Shown: positions 54,039 to 63,213 of the stretch, one piece after another
How positions within the stretch are numbered: position 1 is the stretch's first letter
Layout of the letters: each line of letters opens with the position of its first letter
Assembly (NCBI RefSeq): GCF_003797185.1
Contig: NZ_RKMH01000003.1
Span: 186,001 to 250,000, forward strand
Direction of reading: 5' to 3'
DNA: 64,000 bases
Source of the DNA: Gordonia oryzae
Lineage (GTDB): Bacteria > Actinomycetota > Actinomycetes > Mycobacteriales > Mycobacteriaceae
Notes under the pieces: generated by a model
The model's database searches: none
What the model saw: only the letters and a program-made list of their open reading frames with translations
What the model was told of the DNA's origin: nothing
Program-made: the position numbers and the translations under genes

Positions 54039-54088
54039 GGTCGGTCCCGAACCTCGACACCCGGGTCGGTCCCGAACCTCGACACCCG
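54039..54088. repeat. tandem direct repeat, two perfect 25-bp units
   Basis: 54039-54063 and 54064-54088 are identical units beginning GGTCGGTCCCGAACC. They lie in the decayed region beyond the phoH stop. Confidence 0.85.
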
Positions 54089-54095
54089 TTGCGAC

Positions 54096-54121
54096 GAAGT
54101 AGATTTCGATGTCTCTACTTC
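54096..54121 (-). terminator. hairpin after phoH2
   Basis: 8-bp perfect arms GAAGTAGA / TCTACTTC about 10 nt past the phoH stop codon; probable terminator. Confidence 0.6.
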
Positions 54122-54130
54122 CGCCGGCGA

Positions 54131-55438
54131 TCAGTACGCCGCGCCTGGCGCGAATTCCTCGAGCACTTCGGTCACGAGCGCGGCGATCGGCGACCGTTCG
54201 CTGCGGGTCAACGTGATGTGCGCGAAAAGGGGGTGTCCCTTGAGCTTTTCGATGACTGCCGCCACCCCGTCGTGTCGTCCGACGCGCAGGTTGTCGCGCT
54301 GCGCGACATCGTGGGTCAGCACCACCCGCGACCCCGACCCCAGGCGCGAGAGCACGGTCAGCAATACGTTGCGCTCCAGTGACTGCGCCTCGTCGACGAT
54401 CACGAACGAGTCATGCAATGACCGGCCACGAATGTGGGTGAGCGGCAACACCTCGAGCATGCCGCGTGCCAGCACCTCTTCGATGACTTCTTGCGAGGCA
54501 AGGCCTTCCAGCGTGTCGAACACCGCCTGCGCCCACGGGCCCATCTTCTCGTCGGCGCCGCCGGGTAGGTATCCGAGCTGCTGTCCGCCGACCGCGTAGA
54601 GCGGCCGGAAGACGACCACCTTGCGCTGGGTCCGCCGTTCGAGGACGGCCTCCAGTCCTGCGCACAAGGCCAACGCGGACTTGCCGGTTCCGGCCTTGCC
54701 GCCCAGCGACACGATGCCGACACTGTCGTCGAGCAGCAGATCGAGCGCCACACGCTGTTCCGCGGAGCGCCCGTGCAGACCGAAAGCCTCACGATCGCCG
54801 CGCACCAACTGCACTTGCTTGGCGTCGTTCACCCGGCCGAGAGCACTCGACGAGCCTTGCCCGATCAGCCGAACCCCGGTGTGGCACGGCAGCTCTCGTG
54901 CGGCGTCGATGTCCACGACGCCGTCGGCGAACAGGGTGTCGATGGCGGGCTGGTCGACGTCGAGTTCGGTCATCCCCGACCATCCGGAGATCACGACATC
55001 CTGGGCGTGGTACTCGTCGGCGGCCAGACCCACCGCACCGGCCTTCACCCGCAGCGGCGTGTCCTTGGAGACCAGAGTGACGTTCTTACCCTCGGCCCGC
55101 AGGTTGAGTGCACACGCGAGAATCCGTGAATCGTTTGTCTCCGTGCGGAATCCGGCCGGCAATACGGCCGGATCGGTGTGATTGAGTTCCACCTGCAACG
55201 TGCCGCCCACGTCTCCGATGGGCAACGGCACGTCGAGTCGACCGAACTCCAGCCGCAGATCGTCGAGGAGCCGCAAGGCCTCACGTGCGAACCAGCCGAG
55301 CTCGTGGTGGTGACGTTTGCCCTCGAGTTCGCCGATGACCACCAGCGGAAGAACCACATGGTGTTCGGCGAAACGGGTGACCGCCCAGGGATCTGAGAGC
55401 AGGACGGAGGTGTCGAGGACGTAGGTGCGTGTGGTCAC
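54131..55438 (-). CDS. phoH2: PhoH2: PIN ribonuclease fused to PhoH ATPase
   Basis: An RNA helicase/ribonuclease of 435 residues. The N-terminal PIN domain (about 1-150) starts [16 protein letters not shown] with the first acidic residue D9, and has [12 protein letters not shown]. The C-terminal PhoH ATPase (about 190-430) has Walker [28 protein letters not shown], Walker [11 protein letters not shown] and [14 protein letters not shown]. In mycobacteria PhoH2 pairs with a small upstream antitoxin, PhoAT. No such ORF overlaps the GTG start here. Confidence 0.94.
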   Translation of the reverse strand: MTTRTYVLDTSVLLSDPWAVTRFAEHHVVLPLVVIGELEGKRHHHELGWFAREALRLLDDLRLEFGRLDVPLPIGDVGGTLQVELNHTDPAVLPAGFRTETNDSRILACALNLRAEGKNVTLVSKDTPLRVKAGAVGLAADEYHAQDVVISGWSGMTELDVDQPAIDTLFADGVVDIDAARELPCHTGVRLIGQGSSSALGRVNDAKQVQLVRGDREAFGLHGRSAEQRVALDLLLDDSVGIVSLGGKAGTGKSALALCAGLEAVLERRTQRKVVVFRPLYAVGGQQLGYLPGGADEKMGPWAQAVFDTLEGLASQEVIEEVLARGMLEVLPLTHIRGRSLHDSFVIVDEAQSLERNVLLTVLSRLGSGSRVVLTHDVAQRDNLRVGRHDGVAAVIEKLKGHPLFAHITLTRSERSPIAALVTEVLEEFAPGAAY

Positions 55439-55451
55439 GTGGGCTCCTACA

Positions 55452-55472
55452 TTTGTGCGGCGCCCGCACAAA
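55452..55472 (-). promoter_or_regulatory. 21-bp perfect palindrome at the phoH2 start
   Basis: TTTGTGCGG-CGC-CCGCACAAA, 13 nt upstream of the GTG and just before the GTAGGAG ribosome-binding site. It could be an operator or a 5'-leader hairpin controlling translation. Confidence 0.6.
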
Positions 55473-55500
55473 CCAGTTCAAGTCGACCGGCTGGGTCTCG

Positions 55501-55527
55501 GTCCACTTCGCCGTAGCCGAAGTGGAC
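55501..55527. promoter_or_regulatory. second inverted repeat upstream of phoH2
   Basis: 10-bp perfect arms GTCCACTTCG / CGAAGTGGAC around a 7-nt loop, 63 nt upstream of the start. Confidence 0.5.
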
Positions 55528-56460
55528 GGGGACCGGGGCCGGCCCCCTCGCGCTGCGCTTGCAAACCACGAATGAGAACCTCCCGGACGAACCGCTTCCC
55601 CGCGGCCCGTCACTGGCCAACGTACGCGGTGTGGCGCGTCACGGCGCGCCGGAAAAGGTGTGTCGGCGTGAATTTCGCGTAAACGCACGTATCGTGTGAG
55701 CGAAGTGACGATGGCGTCGCCACCGGGAGAAAAGCCGTGCTCGATTGCGGTATTGATGCGGGTCTCAGCGTCTTTACGCGAGCGCAGAGATCATCGATGA
55801 CCGAGGCTCACGATCTCCCCGAGTGAGCCGACCCGCGCCTCGCGGACCAGATGCGCGGGTACGGGACGTGCCGTGTGTGATCGACGGCCAACCAGCACAC
55901 CTCCCGCGGGACTGGTATGGCCCTCTACAGTTGCGCACTCACGTCAGTCCGTCGGCACGGCCGAATGCGATTACCCTCACTTCTACCTACTGGTGTCCTC
56001 CGGCCGCCGACTCCAGCGCAGCCGACGGCGGCGTCGAACTACCCCGACGATCGACGACCTCCGGCGCGTTGTCCCCGCCGACACAGGACCTGATACCTCA
56101 GCGACTCCAGCGCTCACCGCCGCGCCGCGGCAGCGCTTCGAGATCGCCATCCAACGGTTCACTCCCGACGTCGCGACGATGTCGGCAGGCCCGTCTCTTC
56201 GGAAGTCACAAGCGTTCGGAGTCCATGTGGACGATCTCGTCATCACCCGCGACGGCCGGGTGGCCGACCGTCGTGTCCGATCGGACCGACCAGCCGATCC
56301 GACGTGCTGCGATCGACCCGGTTGAGTTCACCGTCACCCAGACATCGACGGGCGTGGGGGAGAGCGTCACGGGGAACGCTCGACGAGTGGACAACCGATT
56401 CCGCGGACAAACTCAGCGCGGCCTTCGACATGCCATCCCAGCAGGGCAACGCGCACATCT
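55528..56460. other. about 930 nt without a recognised gene
   Basis: Between phoH2 and the desA2-like gene. Six-frame reading shows only short or composition-biased frames without start signals. A plus-strand stretch near 56210-56330 (VDDLVITRDGRVADRRVRSD) may be a relic, but I cannot name it. It must contain the phoH2 promoter at its left end. Confidence 0.4.
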
Positions 56461-56490
56461 CCCGGCACCCACGCGCGCGGGGGTGCCGGG
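56461..56490 (-). terminator. terminator after the desA2-like gene
   Basis: 10-bp perfect arms CCCGGCACCC / GGGTGCCGGG with a 10-nt loop, 19 nt past the stop codon. Confidence 0.8.
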
Positions 56491-56509
56491 AATGGAATAC
56501 GACCAGGGC

Positions 56510-57382
56510 CTATCGGCCGGCGAGCGCCTGGATCCGCTGCCGTGCGGCCTGCGCGTCGTCGCCGAGTTCCTGCAAGCTCTCGAGCTTGAGTCCGTCGGCG
56601 ATGGCGACGGCGATCGCTGTGTGCGTCTCGCCGCTCTCGTAGTCGGCGATCAGCGCGCGCTCCACGTCGAAGTCGTCGATGTCGACTCCGATGGGCTCGG
56701 TGGTCAGCCGGGCCAGTGCCTTGTCGACGGCGATCACGGTGGCGTCCTGATCGGCGACGAGTCCGGCACCGAGGAAGTTGGTGAAAGTCCTCGCCTGCAG
56801 TTCGTCATCACCGGCGATCTTGGCGAGGATCGTCTGGTAGACGTCGTCGGTCACCGCAGCCGCCAGTCGCTTGACGTAGTGCACGCACTGATACTCGTGC
56901 ACCGCCATCAGTGCCAGGACGTCGAGTGGGCCGAGATCCCGGACGAGCTCGGGACGCTGACGGTAACCCGTGGTGACATGCTCCCGACGGCGCTCCTCGG
57001 CATCGACCGGGTCGATCGCGCGACGCACCACCAGGTAGTCGCGCAACACGATGGCGTGCCGGTTGTCCTCGGCGGTCCACACCCCGACGAGCTGACGCCA
57101 GTCGGAGAACGCCGGGAAGTGTTTGGCGAGCACACGGTGGTAGGACGGCAGGTTGTCCTTGGTGAGCAGCAGTGCGAGCGTACCGGCGCGCGCCTCGTCG
57201 GACAGCGTTGCCTGCGAGGGATCCCAGTCGTCACCGCCGAGGAAGGCGAAGTTGCGGCCGTCGTCCCACGGCACCCAGTCGTGCGGGTTCCAGGGCGTGG
57301 CCGCCGCGGCGTGATCCTCGGCGATCTCCGGAAGCGCCTTCTCGAGCGCAATGATCAGGTCGTCTTCGGTGAGTGCGTTCAT
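56510..57382 (-). CDS. desA2: acyl-ACP desaturase-like protein (DesA2-like) with degenerate iron site
   Basis: A 290-residue helical protein of the soluble desaturase family (NFAFLGGDDWDPSQATLS is its hallmark). Usual di-iron ligands come from E, ExxH, E, ExxH. Here the first helix reads LLTKDNLPSYH, with Lys where TED is usual. AEDNRHAIVL keeps E and H, and MAVHEYQCVHYVKR keeps E. The last motif reads IAGDDELQARTF, without the His of DExRHE. Desaturase activity is doubtful. DesA2 of M. tuberculosis is known to be atypical. Context phoH2-desA2-glyA-coaA matches Rv1095-Rv1092c. Confidence 0.85.
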   Translation of the reverse strand: MNALTEDDLIIALEKALPEIAEDHAAAATPWNPHDWVPWDDGRNFAFLGGDDWDPSQATLSDEARAGTLALLLTKDNLPSYHRVLAKHFPAFSDWRQLVGVWTAEDNRHAIVLRDYLVVRRAIDPVDAEERRREHVTTGYRQRPELVRDLGPLDVLALMAVHEYQCVHYVKRLAAAVTDDVYQTILAKIAGDDELQARTFTNFLGAGLVADQDATVIAVDKALARLTTEPIGVDIDDFDVERALIADYESGETHTAIAVAIADGLKLESLQELGDDAQAARQRIQALAGR

Positions 57383-57463
57383 CGCGTAAGAGGATACGGA
57401 TGCGTAACCATCGGGGGCAATCCGGACATCGCCGGCGTGGCGCGCCGCTGCCGGGACGGCCGA

Positions 57464-58795
57464 TCAGATACGGCTCATCAGCCCCCACGACTCAAGCCCG
57501 TCGTAGAGGGGGAAGTCCAGCGCGAGACGCGACACGCGTGCCCGCAACGCCGAGGTGTCGGCGCCGGTCCCGGCGGCCAGCGCGGTCGCGATGATATCGG
57601 CGACCTCGGTGAACTGCTCCTCACCGAACCCGCGGGTGGCCAGCGCAGGCGTTCCGATCCGCAGTCCGGAAGTCACCATCGGCGGGCGCGGATCGAACGG
57701 CACCGCGTTGCGGTTCACGGTGATGCCGACCTCGTGCAGCAGATCCTCGGCCTGCTGGCCGTCGAGCGGGCTGTTGCGCAGATCGACGAGCACAAGGTGC
57801 ACGTCGGTGCCGCCGGTGAGCACCGAGACGCCTGCCTTGGCGACGTCGGCGCCGGTGAGCCGGTCGGCGAGAATCTTCGCGCCGGACAGTGTGCGACGCT
57901 GCCGCTCGGCGAACTCTTCGGTGCCGGCGATCTTCAGTGCGACCGCCTTACCGGCGATGACGTGCATGAGCGGTCCTCCCTGCTGGCCGGGAAACACCGT
58001 CGAGTTGAGCTTCTTGGCCCATTCCTGCTTGGCCAGGATGATGCCCGACCGCGGTCCGCCAAGGGTCTTGTGGACCGTCGAGGACACAACGTCGGAGGCG
58101 GGTACCGGGTTGGGGTGCAGCCCAGCGGCAACCAGGCCGGCGAAATGCGCCATGTCGGTCCACAGGTAGGCGCCCACTTCGTCGGCGATCGAGCGGAATG
58201 CGTCGAAGTCGAGGGTGCGCGGATACGCCGACCACCCGGCGACGATCACCTTCGGGCGGGTGTCGAGGGCGATCTTGCGCACCTCGTCCATGTCGATGCG
58301 GAAGTCCTCTTTGCTCACGCCGTAAAAGGCGTTCTCGTAGAGCTTGCCGGAGAAGTTCAGTCGCATCCCGTGGGTCAGGTGCCCGCCGTGCGCGAGGTCG
58401 AGACCGAGCATCGTCTCACCCGGATTCATCAACGCCATCAACACCGCGGCGTTGGCCTGCGCGCCCGAATGCGGCTGCACATTGGCGAAATCGGCGCCGA
58501 AGAGCGCCTTGGCCCGGTCGCGCGCGATGTCCTCGACGACGTCGACGTACTCACAGCCGCCGTAGTAGCGGCGCCCCGGATATCCCTCGGCGTACTTGTT
58601 GGTCAGGACGCTACCCTGTGCCTGCAGCACCGCGCGCGGGACGAAGTTCTCCGACGCGATCATCTCCAGGGTGTCGCGCTGCCGGCTCAGCTCACCGTTC
58701 ATCGCGGCGGCGACGTCAGGGTCGATGTCGACCAGCGACATCGCGTTCACCGACGTCGAGTTCACGGACTGTGCGGACGAGGCATTCTCGGTCAT
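57464..58795 (-). CDS. glyA: serine hydroxymethyltransferase
   Basis: PLP enzyme of 443 residues making glycine and methylene-THF from serine. [40 protein letters not shown] (in outline), [30 protein letters not shown] and the lysine motif [16 protein letters not shown] are canonical. ATG at 58795 is chosen. It lies 81 nt before the desA2-like gene on the same strand. Confidence 0.97.
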   Translation of the reverse strand: MTENASSAQSVNSTSVNAMSLVDIDPDVAAAMNGELSRQRDTLEMIASENFVPRAVLQAQGSVLTNKYAEGYPGRRYYGGCEYVDVVEDIARDRAKALFGADFANVQPHSGAQANAAVLMALMNPGETMLGLDLAHGGHLTHGMRLNFSGKLYENAFYGVSKEDFRIDMDEVRKIALDTRPKVIVAGWSAYPRTLDFDAFRSIADEVGAYLWTDMAHFAGLVAAGLHPNPVPASDVVSSTVHKTLGGPRSGIILAKQEWAKKLNSTVFPGQQGGPLMHVIAGKAVALKIAGTEEFAERQRRTLSGAKILADRLTGADVAKAGVSVLTGGTDVHLVLVDLRNSPLDGQQAEDLLHEVGITVNRNAVPFDPRPPMVTSGLRIGTPALATRGFGEEQFTEVADIIATALAAGTGADTSALRARVSRLALDFPLYDGLESWGLMSRI

Positions 58796-58870
58796 GCCCG
58801 CAAGTCTATGGGCCAGGTGCCGGCTGATCGAATCACCCCAGGCCATCCTCAGCGGACCTCCGGGGCGAGG

Positions 58871-60121
58871 TCAGGCGGTCTCGCCGAGTTCGGCCCGCAA
58901 CGACGCCGGGATCAACGGCTCGTCGAGCAGCCGCCCGAAGCGGGCCGCGCGATCGGCGCCGCCGACACCGGGGGCGTCGGTGTCGAGCCACCTCTGCAGC
59001 AGGCGATAGCCCTCGACGTAGGTGGAGATGTAGGCGCGCCACAACGGCGAGGTGAGAAAGCGCAGCATCTGCCGCGCCCGTTCGGGCGGCGCGAGCAGCC
59101 AGCGCTGCAAGAATTCGGCGACACTGTCGGCATCGCGGTGCTGATCGTGCAGCATCAGGGCGGCGTCCTGGCGTACGCCGAGCAGCCCGGCGGTCGCCCG
59201 ACCCACCTGTTGTGCGTGCTGCCCGTCGAACCGCAGGCCGAGATCGGCATAGATTTCCTGCGCCCATACACCCCACTCGGGCCCGACGATCGCGTGCAGG
59301 GCGTGGTCGGCCAAACCCTCGGCCATGAGGCATTGCGGGGTGTTCACGAGAAAGATCGTCTGCTCCTGCTGTCCCCCGCCGACGAGTCGCTGCTGTTTGC
59401 GACAGTGTTCGGTGTGATGACCCGGATAAGCTTCGTGGGCGATCAGGTGCGGCAAGTTCGACATGTGTTGTGTCAGATCGACGTTGATCGCCACCCGGGA
59501 GCGATAGTCGCCGAGGTAGTAGTTGAATCCCGACCACGGCTTGTCGGTAACCACCTCGAATTCGACAATCTCGGAGTCGGGCAGCGGATAGGTGGCCCGC
59601 ACCCGCTCACGCAGTGCGCCACTGAAGGTACGTACGCACTCATCGACCCGTTCCGGCGGAATCTCGTCCGCACGCCGATGGCGGGCATAAGCTGCCGCCA
59701 GCGCCTCTCCCGAACTTCCCGGAACACCGAGCGCCGCAGCGAGTTCAACGTGAGCGGCCCGGTAGATCGCCGGATCCTCCAGCTCGATGTCGACGTCGAA
59801 GTAGGCGCGCACCTCGTCGACGAAACCGATGTCGTCACCGGCGAACTTGCGGGCCGAACACTCCAGCGCGCGCAGGTGGGCGCCGATGAAGGCGGCGCGG
59901 TCCGGATCGAGGTCACCGGGTAGATCGGCGAGCAGTCCCCGTGCGACGTCGGCGAGCTCCGCGGGTTGCGGTGCCGATGCATTGCTCACCGCGGCACGCA
60001 GGTTCGGGTCGCCGATGTAGGCATCGACGAACCCCTCCTCGAGACGATCGAAGGCCAACCCGAGACGGAGGTACGCGGTGACAAGGTCGGACGGCGAGTC
60101 GCTGGCCGGGACAGAAGACAT
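58871..60121 (-). CDS. DUF885-family putative metallopeptidase
   Basis: A 416-residue soluble protein with the zinc motif HEAYPGHHTEHCRK (HExxxGH, extended), then TPQCLMAEGLADHAL supplying the distal Glu, as in the DUF885 relatives of M32 peptidases. NYYLGDYRSRVAINVDL lies before it. There is no signal peptide, so it is cytosolic. The substrate is unknown. ATG at 60121. It shares a leftward strand with glyA, 75 nt apart, and is divergent from coaA. Confidence 0.85.
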   Translation of the reverse strand: MSSVPASDSPSDLVTAYLRLGLAFDRLEEGFVDAYIGDPNLRAAVSNASAPQPAELADVARGLLADLPGDLDPDRAAFIGAHLRALECSARKFAGDDIGFVDEVRAYFDVDIELEDPAIYRAAHVELAAALGVPGSSGEALAAAYARHRRADEIPPERVDECVRTFSGALRERVRATYPLPDSEIVEFEVVTDKPWSGFNYYLGDYRSRVAINVDLTQHMSNLPHLIAHEAYPGHHTEHCRKQQRLVGGGQQEQTIFLVNTPQCLMAEGLADHALHAIVGPEWGVWAQEIYADLGLRFDGQHAQQVGRATAGLLGVRQDAALMLHDQHRDADSVAEFLQRWLLAPPERARQMLRFLTSPLWRAYISTYVEGYRLLQRWLDTDAPGVGGADRAARFGRLLDEPLIPASLRAELGETA

Positions 60122-60215
60122 AGTCGGACACGCTACCCACCACCTCGCGCATCGGCCACGCCATCATGTCGCGTTCGTACTGATAGGGCACCGACGCGAC
60201 CGGTTCGGCGGAGCT

Positions 60216-60278
60216 TATAGGGTGGGTGGCATGTCGAGCACCCCTGCAGCGACCGTCACGGGTCCGGTGCTGCGCTGA
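60216..60278 (+). promoter_or_regulatory. coaA promoter and possible 15-codon leader ORF
   Basis: A TATAGG hexamer (60216-60221) precedes ATG 60231, which opens a 15-codon frame ([15 protein letters not shown]). Its TGA overlaps the coaA ATG by one base (TGATG). This suggests a short translated leader coupled to coaA. Confidence 0.45.
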
Positions 60279-61219
60279 TGGCACGCCACTCCAGTGATCG
60301 TGATCCGAGTCTGTACATGGAGCTCGACCGCAAACAGTGGCGCGAACTGCGTGAATCGATGCCGATGGTGTTGACCTCCGACGAACTCGACAAGCTCGTC
60401 GGCCTCGGCGAGCAGATCGACCTGACCGAGGTCGCCGAGGTCTATCTGCCGTTGTCACGACTCATCCATCTACAGGTGGCCGCGCGGCAACGACTGTTCG
60501 CCGCGACCTCGACCTTCCTCGGCGACCGCCGCGGAGAAAAGCAGGTGCCGTTCGTGATCGGCATCGCGGGCAGTGTCGCGGTCGGCAAGTCGACGACCGC
60601 ACGTGTGCTCGCCGCCCTACTCGCCCGTTGGGAGTCGCACCCCAAGGTCGATCTCGTCACCACCGACGGCTTCTTGCTACCGACCGCGGAGTTAGAACGT
60701 CGGACAATCATGCACCGCAAGGGCTTTCCCGAGTCATATGACCGTCGGGCACTGTTGCGCTTTGTCACCGAGGTGAAATCGGGCGCCCGGGAGGTCACCG
60801 CGCCGGTCTATTCACACCTCACCTACGACATCGTTCCCGATGTCCGCCACTACATCCGCCAGCCCGACATTCTGATCCTGGAGGGGCTCAACGTCTTACA
60901 GACCGGACGCACACTGATGGTGTCGGACCTATTCGACTTCTCGATCTACGTCGATGCCAAGACCGACGACATCGAGAAATGGTATGTCTCCCGGTTTCTA
61001 CAGATGCGGTCCACATCGTTCGCCGACCCCAATTCGCACTTCCACCACTACGCGTCGTTGACCGACGATCAGGCAATGATCGCCGCGCGGGATATCTGGA
61101 CCTCGATCAACCTGCCCAACCTGCGCGAGAACATCTTGCCGACCCGCCCCCGAGCGAGCCTGGTACTGCGCAAGGACACCAACCACTCGATCAATCGGGT
61201 TCGTCTGCGCAAGTTGTGA
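60278..61219 (+). CDS. coaA: pantothenate kinase, type I
   Basis: The first and regulated step of CoA synthesis, 313 residues. P-loop GSVAVGKS (98-105), [51 protein letters not shown] and the C-terminal [27 protein letters not shown] (in outline) match CoaA of E. coli and mycobacteria. ATG at 60278 follows a poor ribosome-binding site but overlaps the possible leader ORF. CoA feedback inhibition is typical of the family. Confidence 0.97.
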   Translation: MARHSSDRDPSLYMELDRKQWRELRESMPMVLTSDELDKLVGLGEQIDLTEVAEVYLPLSRLIHLQVAARQRLFAATSTFLGDRRGEKQVPFVIGIAGSVAVGKSTTARVLAALLARWESHPKVDLVTTDGFLLPTAELERRTIMHRKGFPESYDRRALLRFVTEVKSGAREVTAPVYSHLTYDIVPDVRHYIRQPDILILEGLNVLQTGRTLMVSDLFDFSIYVDAKTDDIEKWYVSRFLQMRSTSFADPNSHFHHYASLTDDQAMIAARDIWTSINLPNLRENILPTRPRASLVLRKDTNHSINRVRLRKL

Positions 61220-61244
61220 ACCCGCGGTGTGGGGAGACACGCCC

Positions 61245-61520
61245 CTAGCGAGCCCAGGGCGGAGTGATCATCTCCCCGGAGTCGGTGACCGCGGTCAGGC
61301 CGGCCGGTGCGGTTACCCACACCGTCGCCTCCGCCGATCCCGGGTTGTCCAGCCGCACCCGCGACCCAGCCGGTACATGGACGACCACCCCCCGCCGTCA
61401 AGGTGTGCCGCCGACCATCGAGCTCGCACTCCGGCTCCCCGGTCAGCACGGCAGAGATCTCCTCACGGTCCACCCTATGCGCCGTTGCGAACTGCTCCGG
61501 TTCCAGAACCGTTCGCCACG
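61245..61520 (-). pseudogene. cupin-domain protein, frameshifted and N-truncated
   Basis: Translating leftward gives VLEPEQFATAHRVDREEISAVLTGEPECELDGRRHTLTAGGG (in outline). After a one-base shift at the six-C run 61388-61393 it continues VVVHVPAGSRVRLDNPGSAE ... MITPPWAR and a TAG stop. This is a small cupin barrel. The N-terminal strand is missing, because sequence beyond about 61520 belongs to a MarR fragment on the other strand. Confidence 0.7.
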
Positions 61521-61844
61521 CACAACGGACACTCGGGCCTACGTCCGGTGCACGGTCTGGTGTTCGCGCGGACCGCCTCCGCCGGGGCGACAGTCAACGA
61601 GATCGCCGCGCACCTCGGGGTCACCAAGCAATCGGCCGCCGCGATCGTGGAAACGCTGGAGAATCAGGGCTATGTCACACGCGGACCGCGTCCGACCGAT
61701 CGGCGTGCGCGGCTGGTCCAACTCACCGGACGCGGTCGGGCGGTGACCCGGCTGGCCGCGCGGAGCGCCGCCGACGTCGCCGCCGACCTCGAGCGCGACA
61801 TCGGGCACGACGCGATGGCGACGGTCATCGGCGCATTGCAGTGA
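61515..61844 (+). pseudogene. MarR-family regulator fragment, N-truncated
   Basis: The frame reads HSGLRPVHGLVFARTAS, then the HTH VNEIAAHLGVTKQSAAAIVETLENQGYV, the wing TRGPRPTDRRARLVQLTGRG and the final helix, ending at TGA 61844. The first dimerisation helix and any start codon are missing. Upstream in frame is cupin antisense. It probably regulated the adjoining cupin gene before a deletion removed both 5' ends. Confidence 0.7.
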
Positions 61845-61888
61845 CTCGGCGCGGACGCCACTCTGTGGTGAGACGTGTCGGCGAGAAC

Positions 61889-62368
61889 TCAGGAACGCAG
61901 CGTGCGCTCATCGAGACCGGCGGGATAGCACCCGGTGAGGGCAATCCGATTCCAGACATTGATCATGACGATCGATGCGAGCACCTGACCGAATGCCTCG
62001 TCGCCGAATACCGAACGCACCCGCTCGTAGACCTCCTCGGGCACCCCGTCGTCACCGATCCGTGTGACGTATTCGGTCAACTCCAATGCCGCTCTGGACT
62101 TCTCGTCGAACATCGAAAGACATTCACGCCACACCCCAACCATCCCGAGGGTAATCGGCTCCATGCCGAGACCGAGCGCATCGGACAGATGCATGTGTAG
62201 GCAGTATGCGCACCCGTTGAGTTGCGAAGCGCGGATCTTGATGAGTTCCACCAGCTCTCGATCGAGCCCATCTGCCGAGGCGCGCTGAAGGGCGACGAGC
62301 GCCTTATAGACACCGGGGTTGGCCGTTGGTAACCAATAGCGCACCCCATCGGGCGCCGCCGCGCTCAT
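61889..62368 (-). CDS. AhpD-like carboxymuconolactone decarboxylase-family protein
   Basis: A 159-residue protein of the CMD/AhpD fold. The redox motif is LNGCAYCLHMH (C53, C56, H60), the CxxC...H proton-relay arrangement of AhpD-like peroxidases. It probably reduces peroxides or acts in detoxification. ATG at 62368 overlaps the stop of the NmrA-like gene (ATGA), so the two are one operon divergent from a MocR regulator. Confidence 0.88.
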   Translation of the reverse strand: MSAAAPDGVRYWLPTANPGVYKALVALQRASADGLDRELVELIKIRASQLNGCAYCLHMHLSDALGLGMEPITLGMVGVWRECLSMFDEKSRAALELTEYVTRIGDDGVPEEVYERVRSVFGDEAFGQVLASIVMINVWNRIALTGCYPAGLDERTLRS

Positions 62369-63129
62369 CGTGACACCCGCTCACCGCGCCGGGCGAGCCA
62401 GGCCTCAACGGTTGTCTCGGTCTGCACGAACTCACCGCGCGGCAGCAACCCATCCGCCCGAAGCGCCTTACCCCCGATCCGCACCGGAATCACCCATCGT
62501 GGGGAACCGTCCTGACGAGCAACATCTTTCGCCAGATCGGCGAGATCGATCACCTCCGGCCCGGCCACCTCGACATCGCCGCGCGCGGGTTCGAGCGCAG
62601 CGTCGGCCACGGCGTCGGCGGCATCGGTGGCCGCCAAGGGCCGACACCTCATGCGCGGTACCACTGCCACCGGCCCCAGACTCGTGCGCCGGAGCAGTTG
62701 CTCGGCGAGTTCGAACCATTGCGCCGAGTGCACCACCCTCAGCACGTCGGGCCCGAGCAACTCGCGGTAGACCCGCTCCTGCTCACCCTTGCCCTGGTAG
62801 TAGCCGAACTTCGCGTTGACCGCCGGATCGGCGGCATTGATGATCGACAGGCAGACCACCCGGCCCACGTCGGCGGTGACCGCACCCTCGGCGATCCGTC
62901 GTGCGGCCGTACCGAAGAAGTCGACAGCGACCTTGGCACGAGTGGTCGTGACATTGACGCAGTCGACGACGACGTCGGCACCGGCGCACACCCGGGCCAC
63001 GCCGGTGCCGGTGTACACATCGACACCGGCCGACCTCTGCGCAGCGACCACCTCGATCCCTCTGTTCTGCAACGTTTCGCCCAGGCAGCGTCCGATCTCA
63101 CCGCTCGCCCCGAACACGACTGTTCGCAT
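62365..63129 (-). CDS. NmrA/atypical SDR NAD(P)-binding protein
   Basis: A 254-residue Rossmann protein. VVFGASGEIGRCLGETLQNRG is the nucleotide loop. There is no YxxxK catalytic pair in the classical place (FGYYQGKGEQERVYREL is the nearest). This points to an NmrA-like or atypical SDR that may sense NAD(P) or reduce a small carbonyl. It is first in the operon with the AhpD-like gene. Confidence 0.82.
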   Translation of the reverse strand: MRTVVFGASGEIGRCLGETLQNRGIEVVAAQRSAGVDVYTGTGVARVCAGADVVVDCVNVTTTRAKVAVDFFGTAARRIAEGAVTADVGRVVCLSIINAADPAVNAKFGYYQGKGEQERVYRELLGPDVLRVVHSAQWFELAEQLLRRTSLGPVAVVPRMRCRPLAATDAADAVADAALEPARGDVEVAGPEVIDLADLAKDVARQDGSPRWVIPVRIGGKALRADGLLPRGEFVQTETTVEAWLARRGERVSR

Positions 63130-63170
63130 CCCTTGCCTCCTCCGGTTGTCTCATCTTGAGTGTCGTGTCA

Positions 63171-63181
63171 CCTACGGTAGG
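63171..63181. promoter_or_regulatory. palindrome in the nmrA-like/mocR divergent promoter
   Basis: CCTAC-G-GTAGG lies between the divergent starts, about 40 nt from each; candidate MocR operator. Confidence 0.4.
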
Positions 63182-63213
63182 GAATAATTGCACCGGAAAA
63201 GAGGTCCAATCCG

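Noticed and set aside
55823..59923. 1366-codon plus-strand open frame
   Set aside because: It is antisense to the desA2-like gene, glyA and the DUF885 gene, has no family similarity, and its composition is what third-position GC bias yields on the opposite strand.
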